From Arctopsyche grandis (Eukaryota; Arthropoda; Insecta; Trichoptera; Hydropsychidae), in NCBI RefSeq assembly GCF_051622035.1, contig NC_135359.1, positions 19,181,501 through 19,245,500 of the forward strand: a DNA stretch of 64,000 nt. Reading direction: 5' to 3'. How positions within the stretch are numbered: the stretch's first letter is position 1; every line of letters begins with the position of its first letter. Shown here one piece after another: positions 35,201-50,200 of the stretch. The notes under the pieces were generated by a model. It did not search any database. It saw only the letters and a list, made by a program, of their open reading frames with translations, and was not told the DNA's origin. Made by a program: the position numbers and the translations under genes.

Positions 35201-38200
35201 AACTAACCTAACCATCACCGAAATCAAAGAATTGGACATTGCAAAAATATACACAAAACGTGCTAACCTCACGAAACCTAACTTAACCTAACCTAACCAT
35301 CACCGAAATCATTGAATTCGACATTGCAAAAATATGCACAAAACGTGCTAACATCAGCAAACCTAACCCAACCTAACCTAACCATCACCGAAATCAATGA
35401 ATTCGACATTGCAAAAATATACACAAAACGTGCTTACCTCAACAAACCTAACCCAACCTAACCTAACCATCACCGAAAACAAACAATTCCACATTGCTAA
35501 AATATCCACAAAACGTGCTAACCTCAACAAACCTAGCCCAACCTAACCTAACCATCACCGAAATCAAAGAATTGGACATTGCAAAAATATACACAAAACG
35601 TGCTAACCTCACGAAAACTAACCCAACCTAACCTAACCATCACCGAAATCAAAGAATTGGACATTGCAAAAATATACACAAGACTTGCTAACTTCACGAA
35701 ACCTAACCCAACCTAACCTTACCATCACCGAAATCAAAGAATTCGACATTGCTAAAATATCCACAAAACGTGCTAACCTCACCAAACCTAACCCAACCTA
35801 ACCTAACCATCACCGAAATCAAAGAGTTAAACATTGCAAAAATATACACAAAACGTGCTAACTTCACGAAACCTAACCCAACCTAACCTAACCATCACCG
35901 AAATCAATGAATTCGACATTGCAAAAATATGCACAAAACGTGCTAACATCTGCAAACCTAACCCAACCTAACCTAACCATCACCGAAATCAAAGAATTGG
36001 ACATTGCAAAAATATACACAAACGTGCTAACCTCACGAAACCTAACCCAACCTAACCTAACCATCACCGAAATCATTGAATTCGACATTGCAAAAATATG
36101 CACAAAACGTGCTAACATCAGCAAACCTAACCCAACCTAACCTAACCATCACCGAAATCAAAGAATTGGACATTGCAAAAATATACACAAAACGTGCTTA
36201 CTTCACGAAACCTAACCCAACCTAACCTAACCATCACCGAAATCAATGAATTCGACATTGCAAAAATATACACAAAACGTGCTAACCTCAACAAACCTAA
36301 CCCAACCTTACCTAACCATCACCGAAATCAAATAATTTGACATTGCTAAAATATCCACAAAACGTGCTAACCTCACAAAACCTAACCCAACCTAACCTAA
36401 CCATCACCGAAATCAAAGAATTGGACATTGCAAAAATATACACAAGACTTGCTAACCTCACGAAACCTAACCCAACCTAACCTTACCATCACTGATATCA
36501 AAGAATTCTACATTGCTAAAATATCCACAATACGTGCTCACCTCACCAAACCTAACCCAACCTAACCTAACCATCACCGAAATCAAAGAATTAAACATTG
36601 CAAAAATATACACAAAACGTGCTAACTTCACGAAACCTAACCCAACCTAACCTAACCATCACCGCAATCAATGAATTCGACATTGCAAAAATATGCACAA
36701 AACGTGCTTACATCAGCAAACCTAACCCAACCTAACCTAACCATCACCGAAATCAAAGAATTGGACATTGCAAAAATATACACAAAACGTGCTAACCTCA
36801 CGAAACCTAACTTAACCTAACCTAACCATCACCGAAATCATTGAATTCGACATTGCAAAAATATGCACAAAACGTGCTAACATCAGCAAACCTAACCCAA
36901 CCTAACCTAACCATCACCGAAATCAACGAATTGGACATTGCAAAAATATACACAAAACGTGCTTACTTCACGAAACCTAACCCAACCTAACCTAACCATC
37001 ACCGAAATCAATGAATTCGACATTGCAAAAATATACACAAAACGTGCTTACCTCAACAAACCTAACCCAACCTAACCTAACCATCACCGAAAACAAACAA
37101 TTCGACATTGCTAAAATATCCACAAAACGTGCTAACCTCAACAAACCTAGCCCAACCTAACCTAACCATCACCGAAATCAAAGAATTGGACATTGCAAAA
37201 ATATACACAAAACGTGCTAACCTCACGAAACCTAACCCAACCTAACCTAACCATCACCGAAATCAAAGAATTGGACATTGCAAAAATATACACAAGACTT
37301 GCTAACTTCACGAAACCTAACCCAACCTAACCTTACCATCACCGAAATCAAAGAATTCGACATTGCTAAAATATCCACAAAACGTGCTTACCTCACGAAA
37401 CCTAACCCAACCTAACCTAACCATCACCAAAATCATTGAATTCGACATTGCAAAAATATGCACAAAACGTGCTAACATCAGCAAACCTAACCCAACCTAA
37501 CCTAACCATCACCGAAATCAAAGAATTGGACATTGCAAAAATATACACAAAACGTGCTTACTTCACGAAACCTAACCCAACCTAACCTAACCATCACCGA
37601 AATCAATGAATTCGACATTGCAAAAATATACACAAAACGTGCTAACCTCAACAAACCTAACCCAACCTAACCTAACCATCACCGAAAACAAACAATTCGA
37701 CATTGCTAAAATATCCACAAAACGTGCTAACCTCAACAAACCTAACCCAACCTAAGATAACCATCACCAAAATCAATGAATTCGACATTGCAAAAATATA
37801 CACAAAACGTGCTTACTTCACGAAACCTAACCCAACCTAACCTAACCATCACCGAAATCAATGAATTCGACATTGCAAAAATATACAGAAAACGTGCTTA
37901 CCTCAACAAACCTAACCCAACCTAACCTAACCATCACCGAAAACAAACAATTCGACATTGCTAAAATATCCACAAAACGTGGAAACATCAGCAAACCTAA
38001 CCCAACCTAACCTAACCATCACCGAAATCAAAGAATTGGACATTGCAAAAATATACACAAAACGGGCTCACGTCACCAAACCTAACCCAACCTAACCTTA
38101 CCGTCACCGAAATCAAAGAATTCGACATTCCTAAAATATCCACAAAACTTGCTAACCTCAACAAACCTTAACCATCCTAACCTAACCATCACCGAAATCA

Positions 38201-41200
38201 ATGAATTCGACACTGCAAAAATATAAACAAAACGTGCTAACCTCACCAATCCTAACCCAACCTAGCCTAACCATCACCGAAATCAAAGAATTCGACATTG
38301 TTAAAATATCCACAAAATGTGCTGACCTCAACTAACCTAACCCAACCTTACCTAACCATCACCGAAATCAAATAATTCGACATTGCTAAAATATCCACAA
38401 AACGTACTAACCTCACCAAACCTAACCCAACCTAACCTAACCATCACCGAAATCAAAGAATTAAACATTGCAAAAATATACACAAAACGTGCTAACTTCA
38501 CGAAACCTAACCCAACCTAACCTAACCATCACCGAAATCAATGAATTCGACATTGCAAAAATATGCACAAAACGTGCTAACATCAGCAAACCTAACCCAA
38601 CCTAACCTAACCATCACCGAAATCAAAGAATTGGACATTGCAAAAATATACACAAAACGTGCTAACCTCACGAAACCTAACCCAACCTAACTTAACCATC
38701 ACCGAAATCATTGAATTCGACATTGCAAAAATATGCACAAAACGTGCTTACATCAGCAAACCTAACCCAACCTAACCTTACCATCACCGAAATCAAAGAA
38801 TTGGACATTGCAAAAATATACTCAAAACGTGCTTACTTCACGAAACCTAACCCAACCTAACCTAACCATCACCGAAATCAATGAATTCGACATTGCAAAA
38901 ATATACACAAAACGTGCTAACCTCAACAAACCTAACCCAACCTTACCTAACCATCACCGAAATCAAATAATTTGACATTGCTAAAATATCCACAAAACGT
39001 GCTAACCTCACCAAACCTAACCCAACCTAACCTAACCATCACCGAAATAAAAGAATTGGACATTGCAAAAATATACACAAGACTTGCTAACTTCACGAAA
39101 CCTAACCCAACCTAACCTTACCATCACCGAAATCAAAGAATTCGACATTGCTAAAATATCCACAAAATGTGCTCACCTCACCAAACCTAACCCAACCTAA
39201 CCTAACCATCACCGAAATCAAAGAATTAAACATTGCAAAAATATACACAAAACGTGCTAACTTCACGAAACCTAACCCAACCTAACCTAACCATCACCGA
39301 AACCAATGAATTCGACATTGCAAAAATATGCACAAAACGTGCTTACATCAGCAAACCTAACCCAAACTAACCTAACCATCACCGAAATCAAAGAATTGGA
39401 CATTGCAAAAATATACACAAAACGTGCTAACCTCACGAAACCTAACTTAACCTAACCTAACCATCACCGAAATCATTGAATTCGACATTGCAAAAATATG
39501 CACAAAACGTGCTAACATCAGCAAACCTAACCCAACCTAACCTAACCATCACCGAAATCAATGAATTCGACATTGCAAAAATATACACAAAACGTGCTTA
39601 CCTCAACAAACCTAACCCAACCTAACCTAACCATCACCGAAAACAAACAATTCGACATTGCTAAAATATCCACAAAACGTGCTAACCTCAACAAACCTAG
39701 CCCAACCTAACCTAACCATCACCGAAATCAAAGAATTGGACATTGCAAAAATATACACAAAACGTGCTAACCTCACGAAAACTAACCCAACCTAACCTAA
39801 CCATCACCGAAATCAAAGAATTGGACATTGCAAAAATATACACAAGACTTGCTAACTTCACGAAACCTAACCCAACCTAACCTTACCATCACCGAAATCA
39901 AAGAATTCGACATTGCTAAAATATCCACAAAACGTGCTAACCTCACCAAACCTAACCCAACCTAACCTAACCATCACCGAAATCAAAGAGTTAAACATTG
40001 CAAAAATATACACAAAACGTGCTAACTTCACGAAACTTTACCCAACCTAACCTAACCATCACCGAAATCAATGAATTCGACATTGCAAAAATATGCACAA
40101 AACGTGCTAACATCTGCAAACCTAACCCAACCTAACCTAACCATCACCGAAATCAAAGAATTGGACATTGCAAAAATATACACAAACGTGCTAACCTCAC
40201 GAAACCTAACCCAACCTAACCTAACCATCACCGAAATCATTGAATTCGACATTGCAAAAATATGCACAAAACGTGCTAACATCAGCAAACCTAACCCAAC
40301 CTAACCTAACCATCACCGAAATCAAAGAATTGGACATTGCAAAAATATACACAAAACGTGCTTACTTCACGAAACCTAACCCAACCTAACCTAACCATCA
40401 CCGAAATCAATGAATTCGACATTGCAAAAATATACACAAAACGTGCTAACCTCAACAAACCTAACCCAACCTTACCTAACCATCACCGAAATCAAATAAT
40501 TTGACATTGCTAAAATATCCACAAAACGTGCTAACCTCACAAAACCTAACCCAACCTAACCTAACCATCACCGAAATCAAAGAATTGGACATTGCAAAAA
40601 TATACACAAGACTTGCTAACCTCACGAAACCTAACCCAACCTAACCTTACCATCACTGATATCAAAGAATTCTACATTGCTAAAATATCCACAATACGTG
40701 CTCACCTCACCAAACCTAACCCAACCTAACCTAACCATCACCGAAATCAAAGAATTAAACATTGCAAAAATATACACAAAACGTGCTAACTTCACGAAAC
40801 CTAACCCAACCTAACCTAACCATCACCGCAATCAATGAATTCGACATTGCAAAAATATGCACAAAACGTGCTTACATCAGCAAACCTAACCCAACCTAAC
40901 CTAACCATCACCGAAATCAAAGAATTGGACATTGCAAAAATATACACAAAACGTGCTAACCTCACGAAACCTAACTTAACCTAACCTAACCATCACCGAA
41001 ATCATTGAATTCGACATTGCAAAAATATGCACAAAACGTGCTAACATCAGCAAACCTAACCCAACCTAACCTAACCATCACCGAAATCAACGAATTGGAC
41101 ATTGCAAAAATATACACAAAACGTGCTTACTTCACGAAACCTAACCCAACCTAACCTAACCATCACCGAAATCAATGAATTCGACATTGCAAAAATATAC

Positions 41201-44200
41201 ACAAAACGTGCTTACCTCAACAAACCTAACCCAACCTAACCTAACCATCACCGAAAACAAACAATTCGACATTGCTAAAATATCCACAAAACGTGCTAAC
41301 CTCAACAAACCTAGCCCAACCTAACCTAACCATCACCGAAATCAAAGAATTGGACATTGCAAAAATATACACAAAACGTGCTAACCTCACGAAACCTAAC
41401 CCAACCTAACCTAACCATCACCGAAATCAAAGAATTGGACATTGCAAAAATATACACAAGACTTGCTAACTTCACGAAACCTAACCCAACCTAACCTTAC
41501 CATCACCGAAATCAAAGAATTCGACATTGCTAAAATATCCACAAAACGTGCTAACCTCACGAAACCTAACCCAACCTAACCTAACCATCACCGAAATCAT
41601 TGAATTCGACATTGCAAAAATATGCACAAAACGTGCTAACATCAGCAAACCTAACCCAACCTAACCTAACCATCACCGAAATCAAAGAATTGGACATTGC
41701 AAAAATATACACAAAACGTGCTTACTTCACGAAACCTAACCCAACCTAACCTAACCATCACCGAAATCAATGAATTCGACATTGCAAAAATATACACAAA
41801 ACGTGCTAACCTCAACAAACCTAACCCAACCTTACCTAACCATCACCGAAATCAAATAATTTGACATTGCTAAAATATCCACAAAACGTGCTAACCTCAC
41901 AAAACCTAACCCAACCTAACCTAACCATCACCGAAATCAAAGAATTGGACATTGCAAAAATATACACAAGACTTGCTAACTTCACGAAACCTAACCCAAC
42001 CTAACCTTACCATCACCGAAATCAAATAATTCGACATTGCTAAAATATCCACAAAACGTACTAACCTCACCAAACCTAACCCAACCTAACCTAACCATCA
42101 CCGAAATCAAAGAATTAAACATTGCAAAAATATACACAAAACGTGCTAACTTCACGAAACCTAACCCAACCTAACCTAACCATCACCGAAATCAATGAAT
42201 TCGACATTGCAAAAATATGCACAAAACGTGCTAACATCAGCAAACCTAACCCAACCTAACCTAACCATCACCGAAATCAAAGAATTGGACATTGCAAAAA
42301 TATACACAAAACGTGCTTACCTCACGAAACCTAACCCAACCTAACTTAACCATCACCGAAATCATTGAATTCGACATTGCAAAAATATGCACAAAACGTG
42401 CTTACATCAGCAAACCTAACCCAACCTAACCTTACCATCACCGAAATCAAAGAATTGGACATTGCAAAAATATACTCAAAACGTGCTTACTTCACGAAAC
42501 CTAACCCAACCTAACCTAACCATCACCGAAATCAATGAATTCGACATTGCAAAAATATACACAAAACGTGCTAACCTCAACAAACCTAACCCAACCTTAC
42601 CTAACCATCACCGAAATCAAATAATTTGACATTGCTAAAATATCCACAAAACGTGCTAACCTCACCAAACCTAACCCAACCTAACCTAACCATCACCGAA
42701 ATAAAAGAATTGGACATTGCAAAAATATACACAAGACTTGCTAACTTCACGAAACCTAACCCAACCTAACCTTACCATCACCGAAATCAAAGAATTCGAC
42801 ATTGCTAAAATATCCACAAAATGTGCTCACCTCACCAAACCTAACCCAACCTAACCTAACCATCACCGAAATTAAAGAATTAAACATTGCAAAAATATAC
42901 ACAAAACGTGCTAACTTCACGAAACCTAACCCAACCTAACCTAACCATCACCGAAATCAATGAATTCGACATTGCAAAAATATGCACAAAACGTGCTTAC
43001 ATCAGCAAACCTAACCCAAACTAACCTAACCATCACCGAAATCAAAGAATTGGACATTGCAAAAATATACACAAAACGTGCTTACTTCACGAAACCTAAC
43101 CCAACCTAACCTAACCATCACCGAAATCAATGAATTCGACATTGCAAAAATATACACAAAACGTGCTAACCTCAACAAACCTAACCCAACCTTACCTAAC
43201 CATCACCGAAATCAAATAATTTGACATTGCTAAAATATCCACAAAACGTGCTAACCTCACAAAACCTAACCCAACCTAACCTAACCATCACCGAAATCAA
43301 AGAATTGGACATTGCAAAAATATACACAAGACTTGCTAACTTCACGAAACCTAACCCAACCTAACCTTACCATCACCGAAATCAAATAATTCGACATTGC
43401 TAAAATATCCACAAAACGTACTAACCTCACCAAACCTAACCCAACCTAACCTAACCATCACCGAAATCAAAGAATTAAACATTGCAAAAATATACACAAA
43501 ACGTGCTAACTTCACGAAACCTAACCCAACCTAACCTAACCATCACCGAAATCAATGAATTCGACATTGCAAAAATATGCACAAAACGTGCTAACATCAG
43601 CAAACCTAACCCAACCTAACCTAACCATCACCGAAATCAAAGAATTGGACATTGCAAAAATATACACAAAACGTGCTAACCTCACGAAACCTAACCCAAC
43701 CTAACTTAACCATCACCGAAATCATTGAATTCGACATTGCAAAAATATGCACAAAACGTGCTTACATCAGCAAACCTAACCCAACCTAACCTTACCATCA
43801 CCGAAATCAAAGAATTGGACATTGCAAAAATATACTCAAAACGTGCTTACTTCACGAAACCTAACCCAACCTAACCTAACCATCACCGAAATCAATGAAT
43901 TCGACATTGCAAAAATATACACAAAACGTGCTAACCTCAACAAACCTAACCCAACCTTACCTAACCATCACCGAAATCAAATAATTTGACATTGCTAAAA
44001 TATCCACAAAACGTGCTAACCTCACCAAACCTAACCCAACCTAACCTAACCATCACCGAAATAAAAGAATTGGACATTGCAAAAATATACACAAGACTTG
44101 CTAACTTCACGAAACCTAACCCAACCTAACCTTACCATCACCGAAATCAAAGAATTCGACATTGCTAAAATATCCACAAAATGTGCTCACCTCACCAAAC

Positions 44201-47200
44201 CTAACCCAACCTAACCTAACCATCACCGAAATCAAAGAATTAAACATTGCAAAAATATACACAAAACGTGCTAACTTCACGAAACCTAACCCAACCTAAC
44301 CTAACCATCACCGAAATCAATGAATTCGACATTGCAAAAATATGCACAAAACGTGCTTACATCAGCAAACCTAACCCAAACTAACCTAACCATCACCGAA
44401 ATCAAAGAATTGGACATTGCAAAAATATACACAAAACGTGCTAACCTCACGAAACCTAACTTAACCTAACCTAACCATCACCGAAATCATTGAATTCGAC
44501 ATTGCAAAAATATGCACAAAACGTGCTAACATCAGCAAACCTAACCCAACCTAACCTAACCATCACCGAAATCAATGAATTCGACATTGCAAAAATATAC
44601 ACAAAACGTGCTTACCTCAACAAACCTAACCCAACCTAACCTAACCATCACCGAAAACAAACAATTCGACATTGCTAAAATATCCACAAAACGTGCTAAC
44701 CTCAACAAACCTAGCCCAACCTAACCTAACCATCACCGAAATCAAAGAATTGGACATTGCAAAAATATACACAAAACGTGCTAACCTCACGAAAACTAAC
44801 CCAACCTAACCTAACCATCACCGAAATCAAAGAATTGGACATTGCAAAAATATACACAAGACTTGCTAACTTCACGAAACCTAACCCAACCTAACCTTAC
44901 CATCACCGAAATCAAAGAATTCGACATTGCTAAAATATCCACAAAACGTGCTAACCTCACCAAACCTAACCCAACCTAACCTAACCATCACCGAAATCAA
45001 AGAGTTAAACATTGCAAAAATATACACAAAACGTGCTAACTTCACGAAACTTTACCCAACCTAACCTAACCATCACCGAAATCAATGAATTCGACATTGC
45101 AAAAATATGCACAAAACGTGCTAACATCTGCAAACCTAACCCAACCTAACCTAACCATCACCGAAATCAAAGAATTGGACATTGCAAAAATATACACAAA
45201 CGTGCTAACCTCACGAAACCTAACCCAACCTAACCTAACCATCACCGAAATCATTGAATTCGACATTGCAAAAATATGCACAAAACGTGCTAACATCAGC
45301 AAACCTAACCCAACCTAACCTAACCATCACCGAAATCAAAGAATTGGACATTGCAAAAATATACACAAAACGTGCTTACTTCACGAAACCTAACCCTACC
45401 TAACCTAACCATCACCGAAATCAATGAATTCGACATTGCAAAAATATACACAAAACGTGCTAACCTCAACAAACCTAACCCAACCTTACCTAACCATCAC
45501 CGAAATCAAATAATTTGACATTGCTAAAATATCCACAAAACGTGCTAACCTCACAAAACCTAACCCAACCTAACCTAACCATCACCGAAATCAAAGAATT
45601 GGACATTGCAAAAATATACACAAGACTTGCTAACCTCACGAAACCTAACCCAACCTAACCTTACCATCACTGATATCAAAGAATTCTACATTGCTAAAAT
45701 ATCCACAATACGTGCTCACCTCACCAAACCTAACCCAACCTAACCTAACCATCACCGAAATCAAAGAATTCGACATTGCTAAAATATCCACAAAACGTGC
45801 TAACCTCAACAAACCTAGCCCAACCTAACCTAACCATCACCGAAATCAAAGAATTGGACATTGCAAAAATATACACAAAACGTGCTAACCTCACGAAAAC
45901 TAACCCAACCTAACCTAACCATCACCGAAATCAAAGAATTGGACATTGCAAAAATATACACAAGACTTGCTAACTTCACGAAACCTAACCCAACCTAACC
46001 TTACCATCACCGAAATCAAAGAATTCGACATTGCTAAAATATCCACAAAACGTGCTAACCTCACCAAACCTAACCCAACCTAACCTAACCATCACCGAAA
46101 TCAAAGAGTTAAACATTGCAAAAATATACACAAAACGTGCTAACTTCACGAAACCTAACCCAACCTAACCTAACCATCACCGCAATCAATGAATTCGACA
46201 TTGCAAAAATATGCACAAAACGTGCTTACATCAGCAAACCTAACCCAACCTAACCTAACCATCACCGAAATCAAAGAATTGGACATTGCAAAAATATACA
46301 CAAAACGTGCTAACCTCACGAAACCTAACTTAACCTAACCTAACCATCACCGAAATCATTGAATTCGACATTGCAAAAATATGCACAAAACGTGCTAACA
46401 TCAGCAAACCTAACCCAACCTAACCTAACCATCACCGAAATCAACGAATTGGACATTGCAAAAATATACACAAAACGTGCTTACTTCACGAAACCTAACC
46501 CAACCTAACCTAACCATCACCGAAATCAATGAATTCGACATTGCAAAAATATACACAAAACGTGCTTACCTCAACAAACCTAACCCAACCTAACCTAACC
46601 ATCACCGAAAACAAACAATTCGACATTGCTAAAATATCCACAAAACGTGCTAACCTCAACAAACCTAGCCCAACCTAACCTAACCATCACCGAAATCAAA
46701 GAATTGGACATTGCAAAAATATACACAAAACGTGCTAACCTCACGAAACCTAACCCAACCTAACCTAACCATCACCGAAATCAAAGAATTGGACATTGCA
46801 AAAATATACACAAGACTTGCTAACTTCACGAAACCTAACCCAACCTAACCTTACCATCACCGAAATCAAAGAATTCGACATTGCTTAAATATCCACAAAA
46901 CGTGCTAACCTCACGAAACCTAACCCAACCTAACCTAACCATCACCGAAATCATTGAATTCGACATTGCAAAAATATGCACAAAACGTGCTAACATCAGC
47001 AAACCTAACCCAACCTAACCTAACCATCACCGAAATCAAAGAATTGGACATTGCAAAAATATACACAAAACGTGCTTACTTCACGAAACCTAACCCAACC
47101 TAACCTAACCATCACCGAAATCAATGAATTCGACATTGCAAAAATATACACAAAACGTGCTAACCTCAACAAACCTAACCCAACCTTACCTAACCATCAC

Positions 47201-50200
47201 CGAAATCAAATAATTTGACATTGCTAAAATATCCACAAAACGTGCTAACCTCACAAAACCTAACCCAACCTAACCTAACCATCACCGAAATCAAAGAATT
47301 GGACATTGCAAAAATATACACAAGACTTGCTAACTTCACGAAACCTAACCCAACCTAACCTTACCATCACCGAAATCAAATAATTCGACATTGCTAAAAT
47401 ATCCACAAAACGTACTAACCTCACCAAACCTAACCCAACCTAACCTAACCATCACCGAAATCAAAGAATTAAACATTGCAAAAATATACACAAAACGTGC
47501 TAACTTCACGAAACCTAACCCAACCTAACCTAACCATCACCGAAATCAATGAATTCGACATTGCAAAAATATGCACAAAACGTGCTAACATCAGCAAACC
47601 TAACCCAACCTAACCTAACCATCACCGAAATCAAAGAATTGGACATTGCAAAAATATACACAAAACGTGCTAACCTCACGAAACCTAACCCAACCTAACT
47701 TAACCATCACCGAAATCATTGAATTCGACATTGCAAAAATATGCACAAAACGTGCTTACATCAGCAAACCTAACCCAACCTAACCTTACCATCACCGAAA
47801 TCAAAGAATTGGACATTGCAAAAATATACTCAAAACGTGCTTACTTCACGAAACCTAACCCAACCTAACCTAACCATCACCGAAATCAATGAATTCGACA
47901 TTGCAAAAATATACACAAAACGTGCTAACCTCAACAAACCTAACCCAACCTTACCTAACCATCACCGAAATCAAATAATTTGACATTGCTAAAATATCCA
48001 CAAAACGTGCTAACCTCACCAAACCTAACCCAACCTAACCTAACCATCACCGAAATAAAAGAATTGGACATTGCAAAAATATACACAAGACTTGCTAACT
48101 TCACGAAACCTAACCCAACCTAACCTTACCATCACCGAAATCAAAGAATTCGACATTGCTAAAATATCCACAAAATGTGCTCACCTCACCAAACCTAACC
48201 CAACCTAACCTAACCATCACCGAAATCAAAGAATTAAACATTGCAAAAATATACACAAAACGTGCTAACTTCACGAAACCTAACCCAACCTAACCTAACC
48301 ATCACCGAAATCAATGAATTCGACATTGCAAAAATATGCACAAAACGTGCTTACATCAGCAAACCTAACCCAAACTAACCTAACCATCACCGAAATCAAA
48401 GAATTGGACATTGCAAAAATATACACAAAACGTGCTAACCTCACGAAACCTAACTTAACCTAACCTAACCATCACCGAAATCATTGAATTCGACATTGCA
48501 AAAATATGCACAAAACGTGCTAACATCAGCAAACCTAACCCAACCTAACCTAACCATCACCGAAATCAATGAATTCGACATTGCAAAAATATACACAAAA
48601 CGTGCTTACCTCAACAAACCTAACCCAACCTAACCTAACCATCACCGAAAACAAACAATTCCACATTGCTAAAATATCCACAAAACGTGCTAACCTCAAC
48701 AAACCTAGCCCAACCTAACCTAACCATCACCGAAATCAAAGAATTGGACATTGCAAAAATATACACAAAACGTGCTAACCTCACGAAAACTAACCCAACC
48801 TAACCTAACCATCACCGAAATCAAAGAATTGGACATTGCAAAAATATACACAAGACTTGCTAACTTCACGAAACCTAACCCAACCTAACCTTACCATCAC
48901 CGAAATCAAAGAATTCGACATTGCTAAAATATCCACAAAACGTGCTAACCTCACCAAACCTAACCCAACCTAACCTAACCATCACCGAAATCAAAGAGTT
49001 AAACATTGCAAAAATATACACAAAACGTGCTAACTTCACGAAACCTAACCCAACCTAACCTAACCATCACCGAAATCAATGAATTCGACATTGCAAAAAT
49101 ATGCACAAAACGTGCTAACATCTGCAAACCTAACCCAACCTAACCTAACCATCACCGAAATCAAAGAATTGGACATTGCAAAAATATACACAAACGTGCT
49201 AACCTCACGAAACCTAACCCAACCTAACCTAACCATCACCGAAATCATTGAATTCGACATTGCAAAAATATGCACAAAACGTGCTAACATCAGCAAACCT
49301 AACCCAACCTAACCTAACCATCACCGAAATCAAAGAATTGGACATTGCAAAAATATACACAAAACGTGCTTACTTCACGAAACCTAACCCAACCTAACCT
49401 AACCATCACCGAAATCAATGAATTCGACATTGCAAAAATATACACAAAACGTGCTAACCTCAACAAACCTAACCCAACCTTACCTAACCATCACCGAAAT
49501 CAAATAATTTGACATTGCTAAAATATCCACAAAACGTGCTAACCTCACAAAACCTAACCCAACCTAACCTAACCATCACCGAAATCAAAGAATTGGACAT
49601 TGCAAAAATATACACAAGACTTGCTAACCTCACGAAACCTAACCCAACCTAACCTTACCATCACTGATATCAAAGAATTCTACATTGCTAAAATATCCAC
49701 AATACGTGCTCACCTCACCAAACCTAACCCAACCTAACCTAACCATCACCGAAATCAAAGAATTAAACATTGCAAAAATATACACAAAACGTGCTAACTT
49801 CACGAAACCTAACCCAACCTAACCTAACCATCACCGCAATCAATGAATTCGACATTGCAAAAATATGCACAAAACGTGCTTACATCAGCAAACCTAACCC
49901 AACCTAACCTAACCATCACCGAAATCAAAGAATTGGACATTGCAAAAATATACACAAAACGTGCTAACCTCACGAAACCTAACTTAACCTAACCTAACCA
50001 TCACCGAAATCATTGAATTCGACATTGCAAAAATATGCACAAAACGTGCTAACATCAGCAAACCTAACCCAACCTAACCTAACCATCACCGAAATCAACG
50101 AATTGGACATTGCAAAAATATACACAAAACGTGCTTACTTCACGAAACCTAACCCAACCTAACCTAACCATCACCGAAATCAATGAATTCGACATTGCAA